This document shows positions 1-6,105 of a stretch of DNA of 6,984 nt, in pieces. The stretch covers positions 1-6,984 of the forward strand of contig JACQOM010000220.1 in the NCBI GenBank assembly GCA_016202525.1, in the 5' to 3' direction. Numbering within the stretch: position 1 is the first letter of the stretch; each line of letters begins with the position of its first letter. The notes beneath the pieces were generated by a model that ran no database searches, was not told the origin of the DNA, and worked only from the letters and a program-made list of their open reading frames with translations. The position numbers and the translations under genes are program-made. This stretch comes from Chloroflexota bacterium. Lineage in GTDB: Bacteria > Chloroflexota > Dehalococcoidia > Dehalococcoidales > UBA2162.

Positions 1-822
1 CGGAGCAATGTTCATGCCTATACTCTTCCCGGTTTTGGCACTACCCGCAGAACGAAGTCTAATGCTATCAAACTGTGTCAGGCAGTGGGGGTGAGCTTCG
101 AGCAGGTGAACATCAACCGCAGTAGCCGGTCGCACTTGAAAGACCTCAACCATGAAGGTCATCAGGACGTGGTTTTTGAAAATGTGCAGGCACGGTACCG
201 CACTGAATTTCTCTTCAATAAGGCTAACGAACTGGGCGGGATTCTGCTGGGCACCGGTGACCTCACTGAGGTGGCTCTCGGCTGGTGTACCTTCGCCGGC
301 GACCATATATCTCATTATCATATCAATGTTTCTGTGCCGAAAACGCTTGTCCAATATCTGGTACGGTGGGTGGCTGACGAAGAACTGGCTGATTCACCGG
401 CGCAGGAGGTCCTGTATAGCATTCTGGCAACCCCCATTTCTCCGGAATTGCTGCGGCCGGAGAACGGCAAGATTGTGCAGAAGAGCGAAGAAATCGTCGG
501 GCCGGTGGAGTTGGCTGACTTTTATCTGTATCCCTTCATTCGTTTCGGGATGAGGCCGGGACGGATACTCTACCTGGCTAATGAGGTCAGGGAGCAGGGC
601 CTTTTCGAGCAGGAATACACCATTGATGACCTGTATAAATGGCTCAAGAGTTTTATCAAGCGGTTTTTCGCCAATCAGTTCAAGAGGACGTGTCTTCCCG
701 AGGGACCAAAGGTCGGTTCGATAAGCTTATCGCCGCGGGGTGACTGGAGAATGCCCTCGGATGCTGAGACCAGGCTCTGGCTGGAAGACCTGGATGCGAT
801 GTACGCCAGGCTGCGCGAATAG
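1..822 (+). CDS. nadE: Glutamine-dependent NAD+ synthetase, C-terminal part (5' end outside window)
   Basis: This is the C-terminal synthetase domain of a glutamine-hydrolysing NAD+ synthetase, the cytoplasmic enzyme that amidates deamido-NAD+ with ATP as the last step of NAD+ synthesis. The frame is open from base 1, giving 273 visible residues; the N-terminal nitrilase-like glutaminase domain and the SGGxDS ATP-binding loop would lie to the left. Family-typical segments are FENVQARYRTEFLF, GTGDLTEVALGW (from visible residue 84), SHYHINVSVPKTL, FKRTCLPEGPK and the near-terminal SPRGDWRMPSD. The order and wording of these blocks closely match, from memory, the actinobacterial (Mycobacterium tuberculosis type) long NadE. 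A GTG at 85 is in frame but is internal to the conserved domain, so it is not the start. The stop codon at 820-822 directly abuts the stop of the convergent downstream gene. Confidence 0.95.
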   Translation, partial: RSNVHAYTLPGFGTTRRTKSNAIKLCQAVGVSFEQVNINRSSRSHLKDLNHEGHQDVVFENVQARYRTEFLFNKANELGGILLGTGDLTEVALGWCTFAGDHISHYHINVSVPKTLVQYLVRWVADEELADSPAQEVLYSILATPISPELLRPENGKIVQKSEEIVGPVELADFYLYPFIRFGMRPGRILYLANEVREQGLFEQEYTIDDLYKWLKSFIKRFFANQFKRTCLPEGPKVGSISLSPRGDWRMPSDAETRLWLEDLDAMYARLRE

Positions 823-1503
823 CTAGCCTATTGCCCTCAAGACCTTCTGAGTGTTTCTCAGGTCTTTGAAAAGATAGTCCGGCCTGGCTCTGGCTAACTG
901 TGCCGCCGAGTGAAACCCCGTCGCTACGGATATGGTCAGTGCGTTGAACAAGCGCCCGCACTCGATGTCCCGGATTGAATCCCCGATAATGACGATGTCC
1001 TTGTCTCTAAACTTCTGTCCGGTGAGGCTTTCCGCCTTCTCTATCGCCAGCCCTACCATGTCGGCTCGGGCTTGCACTTCCGTGCCGTAAAAACAGAATT
1101 TGAAATACTTACCGAGGCCGGTAGTTGTAAAAACCCGGCTGACAATTCCCGGTGAATCACCGGTGTACAATACAATCAGGTTGTCCGTCTTCGGTAGCGC
1201 TTCGAGAAGCTCCCTGGCACCGGGCAGAATGTATCCGGTTGAATCTTCAGGGATACTTTCCCCGAAGGTGGTTTCATAGCTCCCCAAAAGTTCACGGCTC
1301 TTCTCCCTGAATACTTTTTCAGGGATGTTTTTCAGCCTGGCCAGTTCCTGGAAGTTTTCCGTAAGACTCCTGCCGGCAAAATCGATTTCGCTAAACCTGG
1401 CAGCGACACCAAAAAACTTCAGGAATAACTTCTGCATCGCCTGGTCGTGCAGCGGAAGAAAGTCTACAAGAGTCTGGTCGAGGTCGAAGATAATGAGCTT
1501 CAT
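823..1503 (-). CDS. HAD-superfamily hydrolase, phosphoglycolate phosphatase-like
   Basis: A 226-residue cytoplasmic haloacid dehalogenase-type hydrolase, most likely a phosphatase on a small phosphorylated metabolite; the substrate cannot be told. Motif I is FDLDQTL with nucleophile D7 and acid D9. A helical cap domain occupies roughly residues 15-85. Motif II is LYTGD with T114. Motif IV is IIGDSIRDIECG with D175 and D179, which would hold Mg2+. The motif III lysine is not obvious: EVQARADM has an arginine (R146) near the expected place, with K156 as another candidate. Length fits the Gph/PGP group. The ATG at 1501-1503 lies only 11 bp after the stop of the upstream kinase and has no convincing Shine-Dalgarno, so it is probably translated by coupling from a shared mRNA. 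Its stop (823-825) touches the nadE stop. The family call is firm and the phosphoglycolate activity is only a guess. Confidence 0.88.
   Translation of the reverse strand: MKLIIFDLDQTLVDFLPLHDQAMQKLFLKFFGVAARFSEIDFAGRSLTENFQELARLKNIPEKVFREKSRELLGSYETTFGESIPEDSTGYILPGARELLEALPKTDNLIVLYTGDSPGIVSRVFTTTGLGKYFKFCFYGTEVQARADMVGLAIEKAESLTGQKFRDKDIVIIGDSIRDIECGRLFNALTISVATGFHSAAQLARARPDYLFKDLRNTQKVLRAIG
839..866 (+). terminator. Possible nadE terminator hairpin inside the convergent gene's tail
   Basis: AAGACC (839-844) and TGAG (848-851) pair with CTCA (857-860) and GGTCTT (861-866), giving a 10-bp stem with a 3-nt bulge and a 5-nt loop. It lies 16 bp after the nadE stop and inside the last codons of the HAD gene, because there is no intergenic space. 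Only a short T run follows (CTTTG), so intrinsic termination would be weak. The pairing could also be chance. Confidence 0.25.
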
Positions 1504-1514
1504 TCGTCTGGCGG

Positions 1515-3620
1515 CTAGTCCTGGTCAGCAGTACTATTGTTGTATGGTAGCGCAAAGGAAAAGGTCGAGCCTTTCCCGGGTTTGGATTCCACCCAGATTT
1601 GTCCACTATGAGCTTCTACCAGCCTCCGGCAGACCATCAGTCCCAACCCGGCTCCGCTGATTCCACTGTTGATGGACTGCTCTAGCCGCTGGAAGGGGCT
1701 GAATAGCTTTGCCTGCTCCTGGCGGGATAGACCCCTGCCCTGGTCGCTGACGGATATGACCACGCGTTCCGGCTCCACCCTGGCCGAGATTTTTATTTCG
1801 GTCCCTGATGGAGAGTACTTGGTGGCATTCTCCATGAGGTTGTAGAGGATACGTTCAATTCTCAATGGGTCGGCTTTTATCGGTGGCAATGCATTGGGAA
1901 TGGAGGTAATGAATTTGTGGGAAGGAGCCTGCCGTTTTACTTTGCCGACTGTTTCTCTAATGATGTTCTTGATATTAATCGACTCGGTATAAAGGGCCAG
2001 TTTTTGTGCTTGGAACCGTGATAGCTCGAGCAGGTTTTCGACCAGGTGAGAAAGAGACTCGCTTTCCAGGACAGCATCCTGGGTGAGTTGCTGTATCTCT
2101 GCTTCAGACAGGCGGTCCCTTTCGCTAATAACGGTGTTTAAAGAGCCGCTGATTACGGTTAGTGGTGTTTTCAGTTCGTGGGAGACCAGGCCGATAAATT
2201 CATCTTTGAGCTGTTCCAGCTTTTTACGTTCGGTAAGGTCGCGCACATAAACGATGAGCCGGTTTGAATCGCCATTCGGGTCGCTGATGGCTGCTGCCTT
2301 AGCCCATACCGGTATTGTTAAACCATCTTTGGAGACAAAAGAAAGTTCGTCTTCCAGTTGCCCTCTTTGCCTGACTTCATCCCACTGATTTTCCATACGC
2401 TCAGGGGAAATTTTGGTCGTAAACTGTCTGAAGTTCTTCCCTTTTAGTTCTTCACGGTTATACCCCAGGAGGGAGCCGAGGGCTTCATTGCAGTTGATAA
2501 TGTAGCCCTGGCTGTCAAGATAGGCGATGCCGTCAGGAGAGGATTCCACCAGAGTACGGTAGCTGGCTTCAGTGTGCCCCAGCCTTTCCTCGGTCCGTTT
2601 TAGTTCGGTTGTATCCTGAAGACAGACCACTACTCTGTCCAGACCACGGAATTTTACCGGGGACGTTGACACTAAAAGCCACCGGTCTTCTCCCTTGTTG
2701 CTGTGAGCCAGGGAGAATGTTGTCTCCTCATTGATATGCGAGTGTCCTGTTTCAAAGGTGTCCATAATGCTGTGGCGCACGATACATGTCTGGCAAGTGG
2801 GGCCAAAACCGCAGCCCCTGGGGTCATCCAGAGAATGAAGGCAGCGAAGGGCTTCACCGCCCCGCGTTCCCAGCATTTCATCGACAGTGCGGCCAGCGAA
2901 CCGGGCTGCGGCCTGGTTAACTTCGTGCACGCGTCTTTCTTCATCGACCAGCAGTATGGCGACAGGGATGCTGGCTTGGATGTCAGTGAGCTCGGCGTAA
3001 GCCTGTTGTAATTGGGCCTCGGCCTGTTTGTGAACCGAACTCTCGATAACCTCCCACTGTTTTTCTCTACGGATAAGGGCAAACTGGTGGTTCATAACCA
3101 CATCGATTACTTCAGCAGCACTGCACCGGGACAGGCTGTAGCTACACAGGGCAATTATGGAATAGTTGCCAATAACGGAATTGACCATGGCTTCATAGTC
3201 AGTGAATTTTGCCCAGTGATTCTCCTCAAGCCAGAGAGTATTGCCGGTCAGTCTCAACCCGTCATAGCCTTTGGCTTGCGCCATGTTCAGTTTGTCTACC
3301 CACCCGTTGAGGACACGCTGGGCATCGAAAACGTCGTTCTTAAGATACCACTCGGTATGCGGAATAATCTCAATCTGGCCGTGCTCCAGATAACGCTCAA
3401 AATCAGGCATAGCCTTTTTCATTGCCTTCGTGGCATCGTCTACATTAAGAGGCTCGGCAGTAACCCACATGCAGAATTCATTGTGCCTCAGGCCGGCGCT
3501 GAAATAGGGGACCAGTATATCCTCTAAATCCTGCCTCGTCTGATAGAACTGGCAGAAGTGAGTGCCCCAGGGGACGTCACCAACAATGTCAATACCCGTT
3601 TGTCTCAATTGCCCGGACAT
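1515..3620 (-). CDS. Cytoplasmic sensor histidine kinase, MEDS-PAS-PAS-HisKA-HATPase
   Basis: A 701-residue soluble histidine kinase with no membrane segment. Residues about 10-190 match the MEDS (methanogen/methylotroph DcmR sensory) domain pattern: GTHFCQFYQTRQDLEDILVPYF, FCMWVTAEP, and a late segment ending near NHQFALIRR. A short coiled segment (about 195-215) leads into a first PAS-like domain (about 212-340) containing C260, C270, C276 and C279. A second PAS follows (about 350-465; SPDGIAYLDSQG to YVRDLTERKK). The kinase core has H481 in the H-box (GLVSHELKTPL), an N-box with N594 and N598, a G1 box DQGRG (626-630), an F-box (LFSPFQRLEQ) and a G2 box GAGLG (656-660), so it looks catalytically intact. 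An AGAGAGG Shine-Dalgarno 8 nt before the ATG supports the start. The ligand is unknown, and no response regulator is adjacent. It is probably co-transcribed with the HAD hydrolase. Confidence 0.93.
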   Translation of the reverse strand: MSGQLRQTGIDIVGDVPWGTHFCQFYQTRQDLEDILVPYFSAGLRHNEFCMWVTAEPLNVDDATKAMKKAMPDFERYLEHGQIEIIPHTEWYLKNDVFDAQRVLNGWVDKLNMAQAKGYDGLRLTGNTLWLEENHWAKFTDYEAMVNSVIGNYSIIALCSYSLSRCSAAEVIDVVMNHQFALIRREKQWEVIESSVHKQAEAQLQQAYAELTDIQASIPVAILLVDEERRVHEVNQAAARFAGRTVDEMLGTRGGEALRCLHSLDDPRGCGFGPTCQTCIVRHSIMDTFETGHSHINEETTFSLAHSNKGEDRWLLVSTSPVKFRGLDRVVVCLQDTTELKRTEERLGHTEASYRTLVESSPDGIAYLDSQGYIINCNEALGSLLGYNREELKGKNFRQFTTKISPERMENQWDEVRQRGQLEDELSFVSKDGLTIPVWAKAAAISDPNGDSNRLIVYVRDLTERKKLEQLKDEFIGLVSHELKTPLTVISGSLNTVISERDRLSEAEIQQLTQDAVLESESLSHLVENLLELSRFQAQKLALYTESINIKNIIRETVGKVKRQAPSHKFITSIPNALPPIKADPLRIERILYNLMENATKYSPSGTEIKISARVEPERVVISVSDQGRGLSRQEQAKLFSPFQRLEQSINSGISGAGLGLMVCRRLVEAHSGQIWVESKPGKGSTFSFALPYNNSTADQD

Positions 3621-3687
3621 CGGTGTTACCTCTCTGGTTTGACCATCACAAGCAACTCATCAGCAGAATCAAGCTTTTTCTAAGAGA

Positions 3688-3716
3688 AGTATAGCAGGAG
3701 TATTGGTCACAGTAAA
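3688..3716 (-). promoter_or_regulatory. Predicted sigma-70-type promoter for the MEDS kinase gene
   Basis: Read on the minus strand, TTTACT (3711-3716) and TATACT (3688-3693) are separated by exactly 17 bp, and a TGC just before the -10 makes it an extended -10. Transcription would start near 3681, leaving a leader of about 60 nt before the AGAGAGG ribosome site (3629-3635) and the ATG at 3618-3620. This is pattern recognition only. Confidence 0.55.
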
Positions 3717-3800
3717 CTGATAACTCACTCCTTTTACTCAGCCCTAGTTGTGAGCGATATTTTTAGTCAGGAGGGCTTTGCCCTTTCTCTAAAGTCTCTT

Positions 3801-3840
3801 CCCCCTCTCCTTGAAAGGAGAGGGGGATTAAGGGGGTGAG
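3801..3840. repeat. GC-rich perfect hairpin repeat, REP-like
   Basis: CCCCCTCTCCT (3801-3811) and AGGAGAGGGGG (3816-3826) form an 11-bp perfect stem around TGAA, extendable by one pair, and are followed by ATTAAGGGGGTGAG. This arrangement resembles short interspersed palindromes found between genes in many bacterial genomes. It could stop or slow transcription leaving the HAMP kinase gene, but no U-rich tract follows on either strand. Dispersal elsewhere in the genome cannot be seen from one copy. Confidence 0.6.
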
Positions 3841-3924
3841 GTTGAAAGTGAACTTAAACAATCAACCAAAAGAACTTTACCGAAACATACTCTGTCAGAA
3901 TAGAATATAAATATTGGATATTAT

Positions 3925-5064
3925 CTATGAGGATGAAGCGGGGAGATGGAAGGAAAAGGTGCTGCCTTTACCGAACTCGCTTTGCACCCAAACGCGGCCC
4001 TGCTGCCCTTCCACCAATTGTTTGACGATGGTCAGGCCAAGACCCGAACCGCCGGTACTGCGCGTGCGAGAGCGGTCTACACGGTAGAAACGGTCAAAGA
4101 CATAAGGCAGGTCATCAGGACGGATACCCACCCCGGTGTCAATCACCGAGACAGTAACACCGTCACCATCAGGCACCAGCCGCATGGTAATACTGCCCCC
4201 CTCCGCCGTGTACTGCCATGCATTATTGAGCAGATTGCGTATAACCTGTGAAGTACGCTCAGGGTCCGCCTGCACCAGAGGCAGGTTAGCCGGAGCTTCC
4301 AGAACCGCCTTAATCTTTTTGGCGGCGAACTGAGTTTGAAATCCATCGATAACCCGCAATGACAGGTTATTCAAATCCACGTCCGTCATCTGTAATCGGA
4401 GTTGCCCGGTCTCAGCCAGAGACAGAGTACGCAGGTCTTCCACCAGACGTGCCAGCAATATCGTCTCTTCGTGCAGCGAGGTCAGATTTTCCGTATCGAC
4501 CTTCAGGACACCATCCAGCATGGCTTCCACATTGCCCTGCAGTATCGATAGCGGAGTGCGTAGCTCGTGGGCAATGTCAGCCACCATATTCTGACGCACT
4601 TCCTGGTCGCGGCTTAATGTAGCCGCCATAGTATTGAAAGACTCTCCCAGCTCGGCAAGTTCGCTGGAACCACCGATGTCTACTCTCTGCTTCAGATTAC
4701 CCTGTGCCACGCTCCGGGCTGCGGCGGTAACCTTACCCAATGGCGCTACGATTTGCCGGGTAAATAAAGTACCGAGAAAGATTGCCAGGGTTACGCCACT
4801 CAGACTGGCAATTAAAAGGGTCTGGCCCAGATTATTCAGAAAATCTCTTTCCGCCTGAGCAAAGGCCTGGCCACCCATCATATCCATCATCCCACCTCCC
4901 ATCATCCCTTCCATGGACTCGATGTGGGTGAGGAATGCGCCGAAATCACTGGAGGTAGACCGGTAGGCAAGTATCGCCACCAGGGCAACCCCCGGAATGG
5001 CCGCCAGCAAAAAGGCAACGGTCAGCCTTACGGACAAACGATTAAATACCGATGACTTATCCAT
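3925..5064 (-). CDS. Membrane HAMP sensor histidine kinase with Met-rich extracytoplasmic loop
   Basis: A 379-residue sensor kinase, the second gene of a two-component operon. TM1 spans about residues 11-33, a short extracytoplasmic loop about 35-80, and TM2 about 82-104, followed by HAMP (about 100-155). The HisKA H-box DIAHELRTPL carries H166; the ATPase domain has an N-box with N277 and N281, a G1 box DTGVG (309-313), an F-box (VFDRFYRVD) and a G2 box GGSGLGLT, so all catalytic boxes are present. The general build is BaeS/WalK-like. The loop is unusual: residues 51-65 hold seven Met with Gly and acidic residues, plus H47 nearby. Soft-metal sensing such as Cu(I) is an inference from this. 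I start at the ATG at 5062-5064 because a GGAG lies 7 nt upstream, 13 bp after the regulator's stop, and TM1 follows at once; the open frame to 5238 overlaps the regulator gene and adds non-conserved residues. Confidence 0.93.
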   Translation of the reverse strand: MDKSSVFNRLSVRLTVAFLLAAIPGVALVAILAYRSTSSDFGAFLTHIESMEGMMGGGMMDMMGGQAFAQAERDFLNNLGQTLLIASLSGVTLAIFLGTLFTRQIVAPLGKVTAAARSVAQGNLKQRVDIGGSSELAELGESFNTMAATLSRDQEVRQNMVADIAHELRTPLSILQGNVEAMLDGVLKVDTENLTSLHEETILLARLVEDLRTLSLAETGQLRLQMTDVDLNNLSLRVIDGFQTQFAAKKIKAVLEAPANLPLVQADPERTSQVIRNLLNNAWQYTAEGGSITMRLVPDGDGVTVSVIDTGVGIRPDDLPYVFDRFYRVDRSRTRSTGGSGLGLTIVKQLVEGQQGRVWVQSEFGKGSTFSFHLPASSS

Positions 5065-5071
5065 CGCTCGA

Positions 5072-5075
5072 CTCC
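5072..5075 (-). promoter_or_regulatory. Shine-Dalgarno that fixes the HAMP kinase start
   Basis: GGAG on the minus strand sits 7 nt before the ATG at 5062-5064 and immediately after the regulator's TGA (5078-5080). It favours this ATG over longer in-frame starts and fits coupled translation of regulator and kinase. Confidence 0.7.
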
Positions 5076-5077
5076 GC

Positions 5078-5779
5078 TCACGATAAATCGTCCGGCTCTT
5101 GAAGTTTATAACCCAGGCCATGCACGGTAACGATACGGCAACCTTTGCCGCCGCCGGCCGCTGCCAGTTTATGCCGCAGGTTCTTGATATGGACATCGAT
5201 GGTACGCTCATAGCCCTCATAAGTCTCCCCGAGGGCATCCAGCAGCCGTGAGCGCGACCATAGCTGGCCGGGGACTTTAGCTAAAGCGGCCAGAATGCGA
5301 AATTCCGTAGGCGTCAAGGTTAGCTGATAACCGTGGCAGGTAGCTTCGAACCGTTCCTCATCCAGCACCAGCTCACCCCGGACGATACGGGCCGGCGGGG
5401 CTGCCCTCAGCGGACGGGCACGGCGCAGCACCGCCCGGATGCGGGCGACCAGCTCACGGGGACTGAAAGGTTTGGTAATATAGTCGTCGGCGCCAAGTTC
5501 AAGGCCGACCAGCTTGTCAGCATCTTCACCGCGGGCCGTCAGCATAATGACTGGAACTTCTGAGGTGCGCCTTATCTCCCGGCACACCTCCAGACCATCC
5601 AACTCCGGCAACATCAAGTCCAGGACAACCATATCCGGTTTCTCCCGCCGGAAGACATCCAGAGCCTGACGACCATTGGTGGCTTCGACAACCTGATAAC
5701 CTTCGGTCTCAAGATAGGCGCGTACCAGGCTCAATATCTTCCTCTCATCGTCCACCACCAGTATTTTACCTTTAGCCAC
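5078..5779 (-). CDS. OmpR/PhoB-family response regulator
   Basis: A 233-residue DNA-binding response regulator, partner of the HAMP kinase gene that follows it after 13 bp. The receiver domain (about 5-118) has the acidic pair D10/D11, phospho-acceptor D54 in VVLDLMLP, switch T81 and K103 in ITKPF. After a linker (RRARPLRAAPPARI) comes a winged-helix output domain (about 132-230), with LTPTEFRIL and the recognition-helix region ERTIDVHIKNLRHKL typical of OmpR/PhoB regulators, and it ends in GLGYKL. All residues needed for phosphorylation are present. The start is a GTG at 5777-5779, preceded by AAAGGAG with 9 nt spacing. Regulators of this type bind tandem 11-bp direct repeats; a candidate site lies in front of the Met-rich protein gene at 6808-6829. 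The target set and signal are not known, so I give no gene name. Confidence 0.96.
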   Translation of the reverse strand: MAKGKILVVDDERKILSLVRAYLETEGYQVVEATNGRQALDVFRREKPDMVVLDLMLPELDGLEVCREIRRTSEVPVIMLTARGEDADKLVGLELGADDYITKPFSPRELVARIRAVLRRARPLRAAPPARIVRGELVLDEERFEATCHGYQLTLTPTEFRILAALAKVPGQLWSRSRLLDALGETYEGYERTIDVHIKNLRHKLAAAGGGKGCRIVTVHGLGYKLQEPDDLS

Positions 5780-5809
5780 TATTGGACACTCCTTTTACCT
5801 TCTATAACC

Positions 5810-5839
5810 AGAATACAATGATGGGGCGAGATATGTAAA
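5810..5839 (-). promoter_or_regulatory. Predicted promoter of the regulator-kinase operon
   Basis: On the minus strand TTTACA (5834-5839) and TATTCT (5810-5815) are 18 bp apart, followed by about 25 nt of leader and an AAAGGAG ribosome site at 5789-5795. The -35 matches consensus well and the -10 moderately. No clear 11-bp direct repeat was seen here, so autoregulation is not evident. Confidence 0.45.
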
Positions 5840-5897
5840 GGATGGTTCTGTTTGCCTTTGGTTGTTCCACAGTAGGATTCCTTCAGGATGAATACGC

Positions 5898-6014
5898 TGT
5901 CATTGCGAGGAGCACAGCGACGTGGCAATCTGGGTGGTGGTGGGTGTCTCTTTTTCCCTCCCACACACGGATTGCTTCGCCTCCCGACTTTGTCGGGATG
6001 GTCTCGCAATGACA
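5898..6014. repeat. 117-bp palindromic element with 12-bp terminal inverted repeats (MITE/REP-like)
   Basis: TGTCATTGCGAG (5898-5909) is exactly inverted as CTCGCAATGACA (6003-6014). Inside, GCAATC (5925-5930) on the left arm is mirrored by GATTGC (5970-5975) on the right arm, each near a GCGA/TCGC block, so the whole unit can fold back. The right arm has an extra hairpin TCCCGAC-TTT-GTCGGGA (5982-5998). The ATTGCGAGGAGC...GCGACGTGGCAATCT wording resembles a family of short non-coding palindromes scattered between genes in several phyla, by general recollection. It encodes no transposase and would need one in trans if it is mobile. Confidence 0.75.
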
Positions 6015-6046
6015 TTAGCAAGTAAAACCGAATAGTACCTAAGAAA

Positions 6047-6077
6047 CAGGCAGCCAGGGTTGGTATCTGGCTGCCTG
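6047..6077 (-). terminator. Intrinsic terminator of the Met-rich protein gene
   Basis: CAGGCAGCCAG and CTGGCTGCCTG (6047-6057 and 6067-6077) form a perfect 11-bp GC-rich stem with a 9-nt loop. Read on the minus strand it begins 28 bp after the stop of the Met-rich gene and is followed by TTTCTT. This isolates that gene from the regulator-kinase operon. Confidence 0.75.
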
Positions 6078-6105
6078 CGCATATTGCCGGGAGTGTTGCT
6101 AATTC

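Larger units (their letters stand above)
3621..3924. other. Intergenic region between the two kinase loci
   Basis: About 300 bp without a credible gene. It contains the promoter and ribosome site of the MEDS kinase (3629-3716), a small stem AGGGC/GCCCT at 3772-3784, and the GC-rich hairpin repeat at 3801-3840. The part from 3841 to 3924 is AT-rich downstream sequence of the HAMP kinase; I see no clear intrinsic terminator with a T tract there. Confidence 0.7.
5780..6105. other. Intergenic region between the regulator and the Met-rich gene
   Basis: About 326 bp with no credible coding sequence. From left to right it holds the ribosome site and promoter of the regulator operon (5789-5839), an unassigned stretch (5840-5897), a palindromic element (5898-6014), and the terminator hairpin of the Met-rich gene (6047-6077). 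Short open frames here run through the palindrome and show no recognisable product. Confidence 0.75.

Noticed and set aside
3012..3527. 171-residue plus-strand open frame opposite the MEDS domain
   Set aside because: It is fully antisense to a recognisable conserved domain, with no ribosome site or known motifs.
3894..3903. GTCAGAATAG, also present at 6791-6800 in the Met-rich promoter region
   Set aside because: A shared 10-mer is expected several times by chance in a window of this size, and this copy is downstream of a gene, not in a promoter.
5065..5238. 58-residue N-terminal extension of the HAMP kinase open frame
   Set aside because: It overlaps the conserved C-terminal winged helix of the regulator gene, has no family resemblance, and a good GGAG site with an ATG at 5062-5064 directly before TM1 explains the start better.
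5779..6082. Small minus-strand open frames between the regulator and the Met-rich gene
   Set aside because: They run through the palindromic element and show low-complexity, non-conserved sequence with no supporting start signals.
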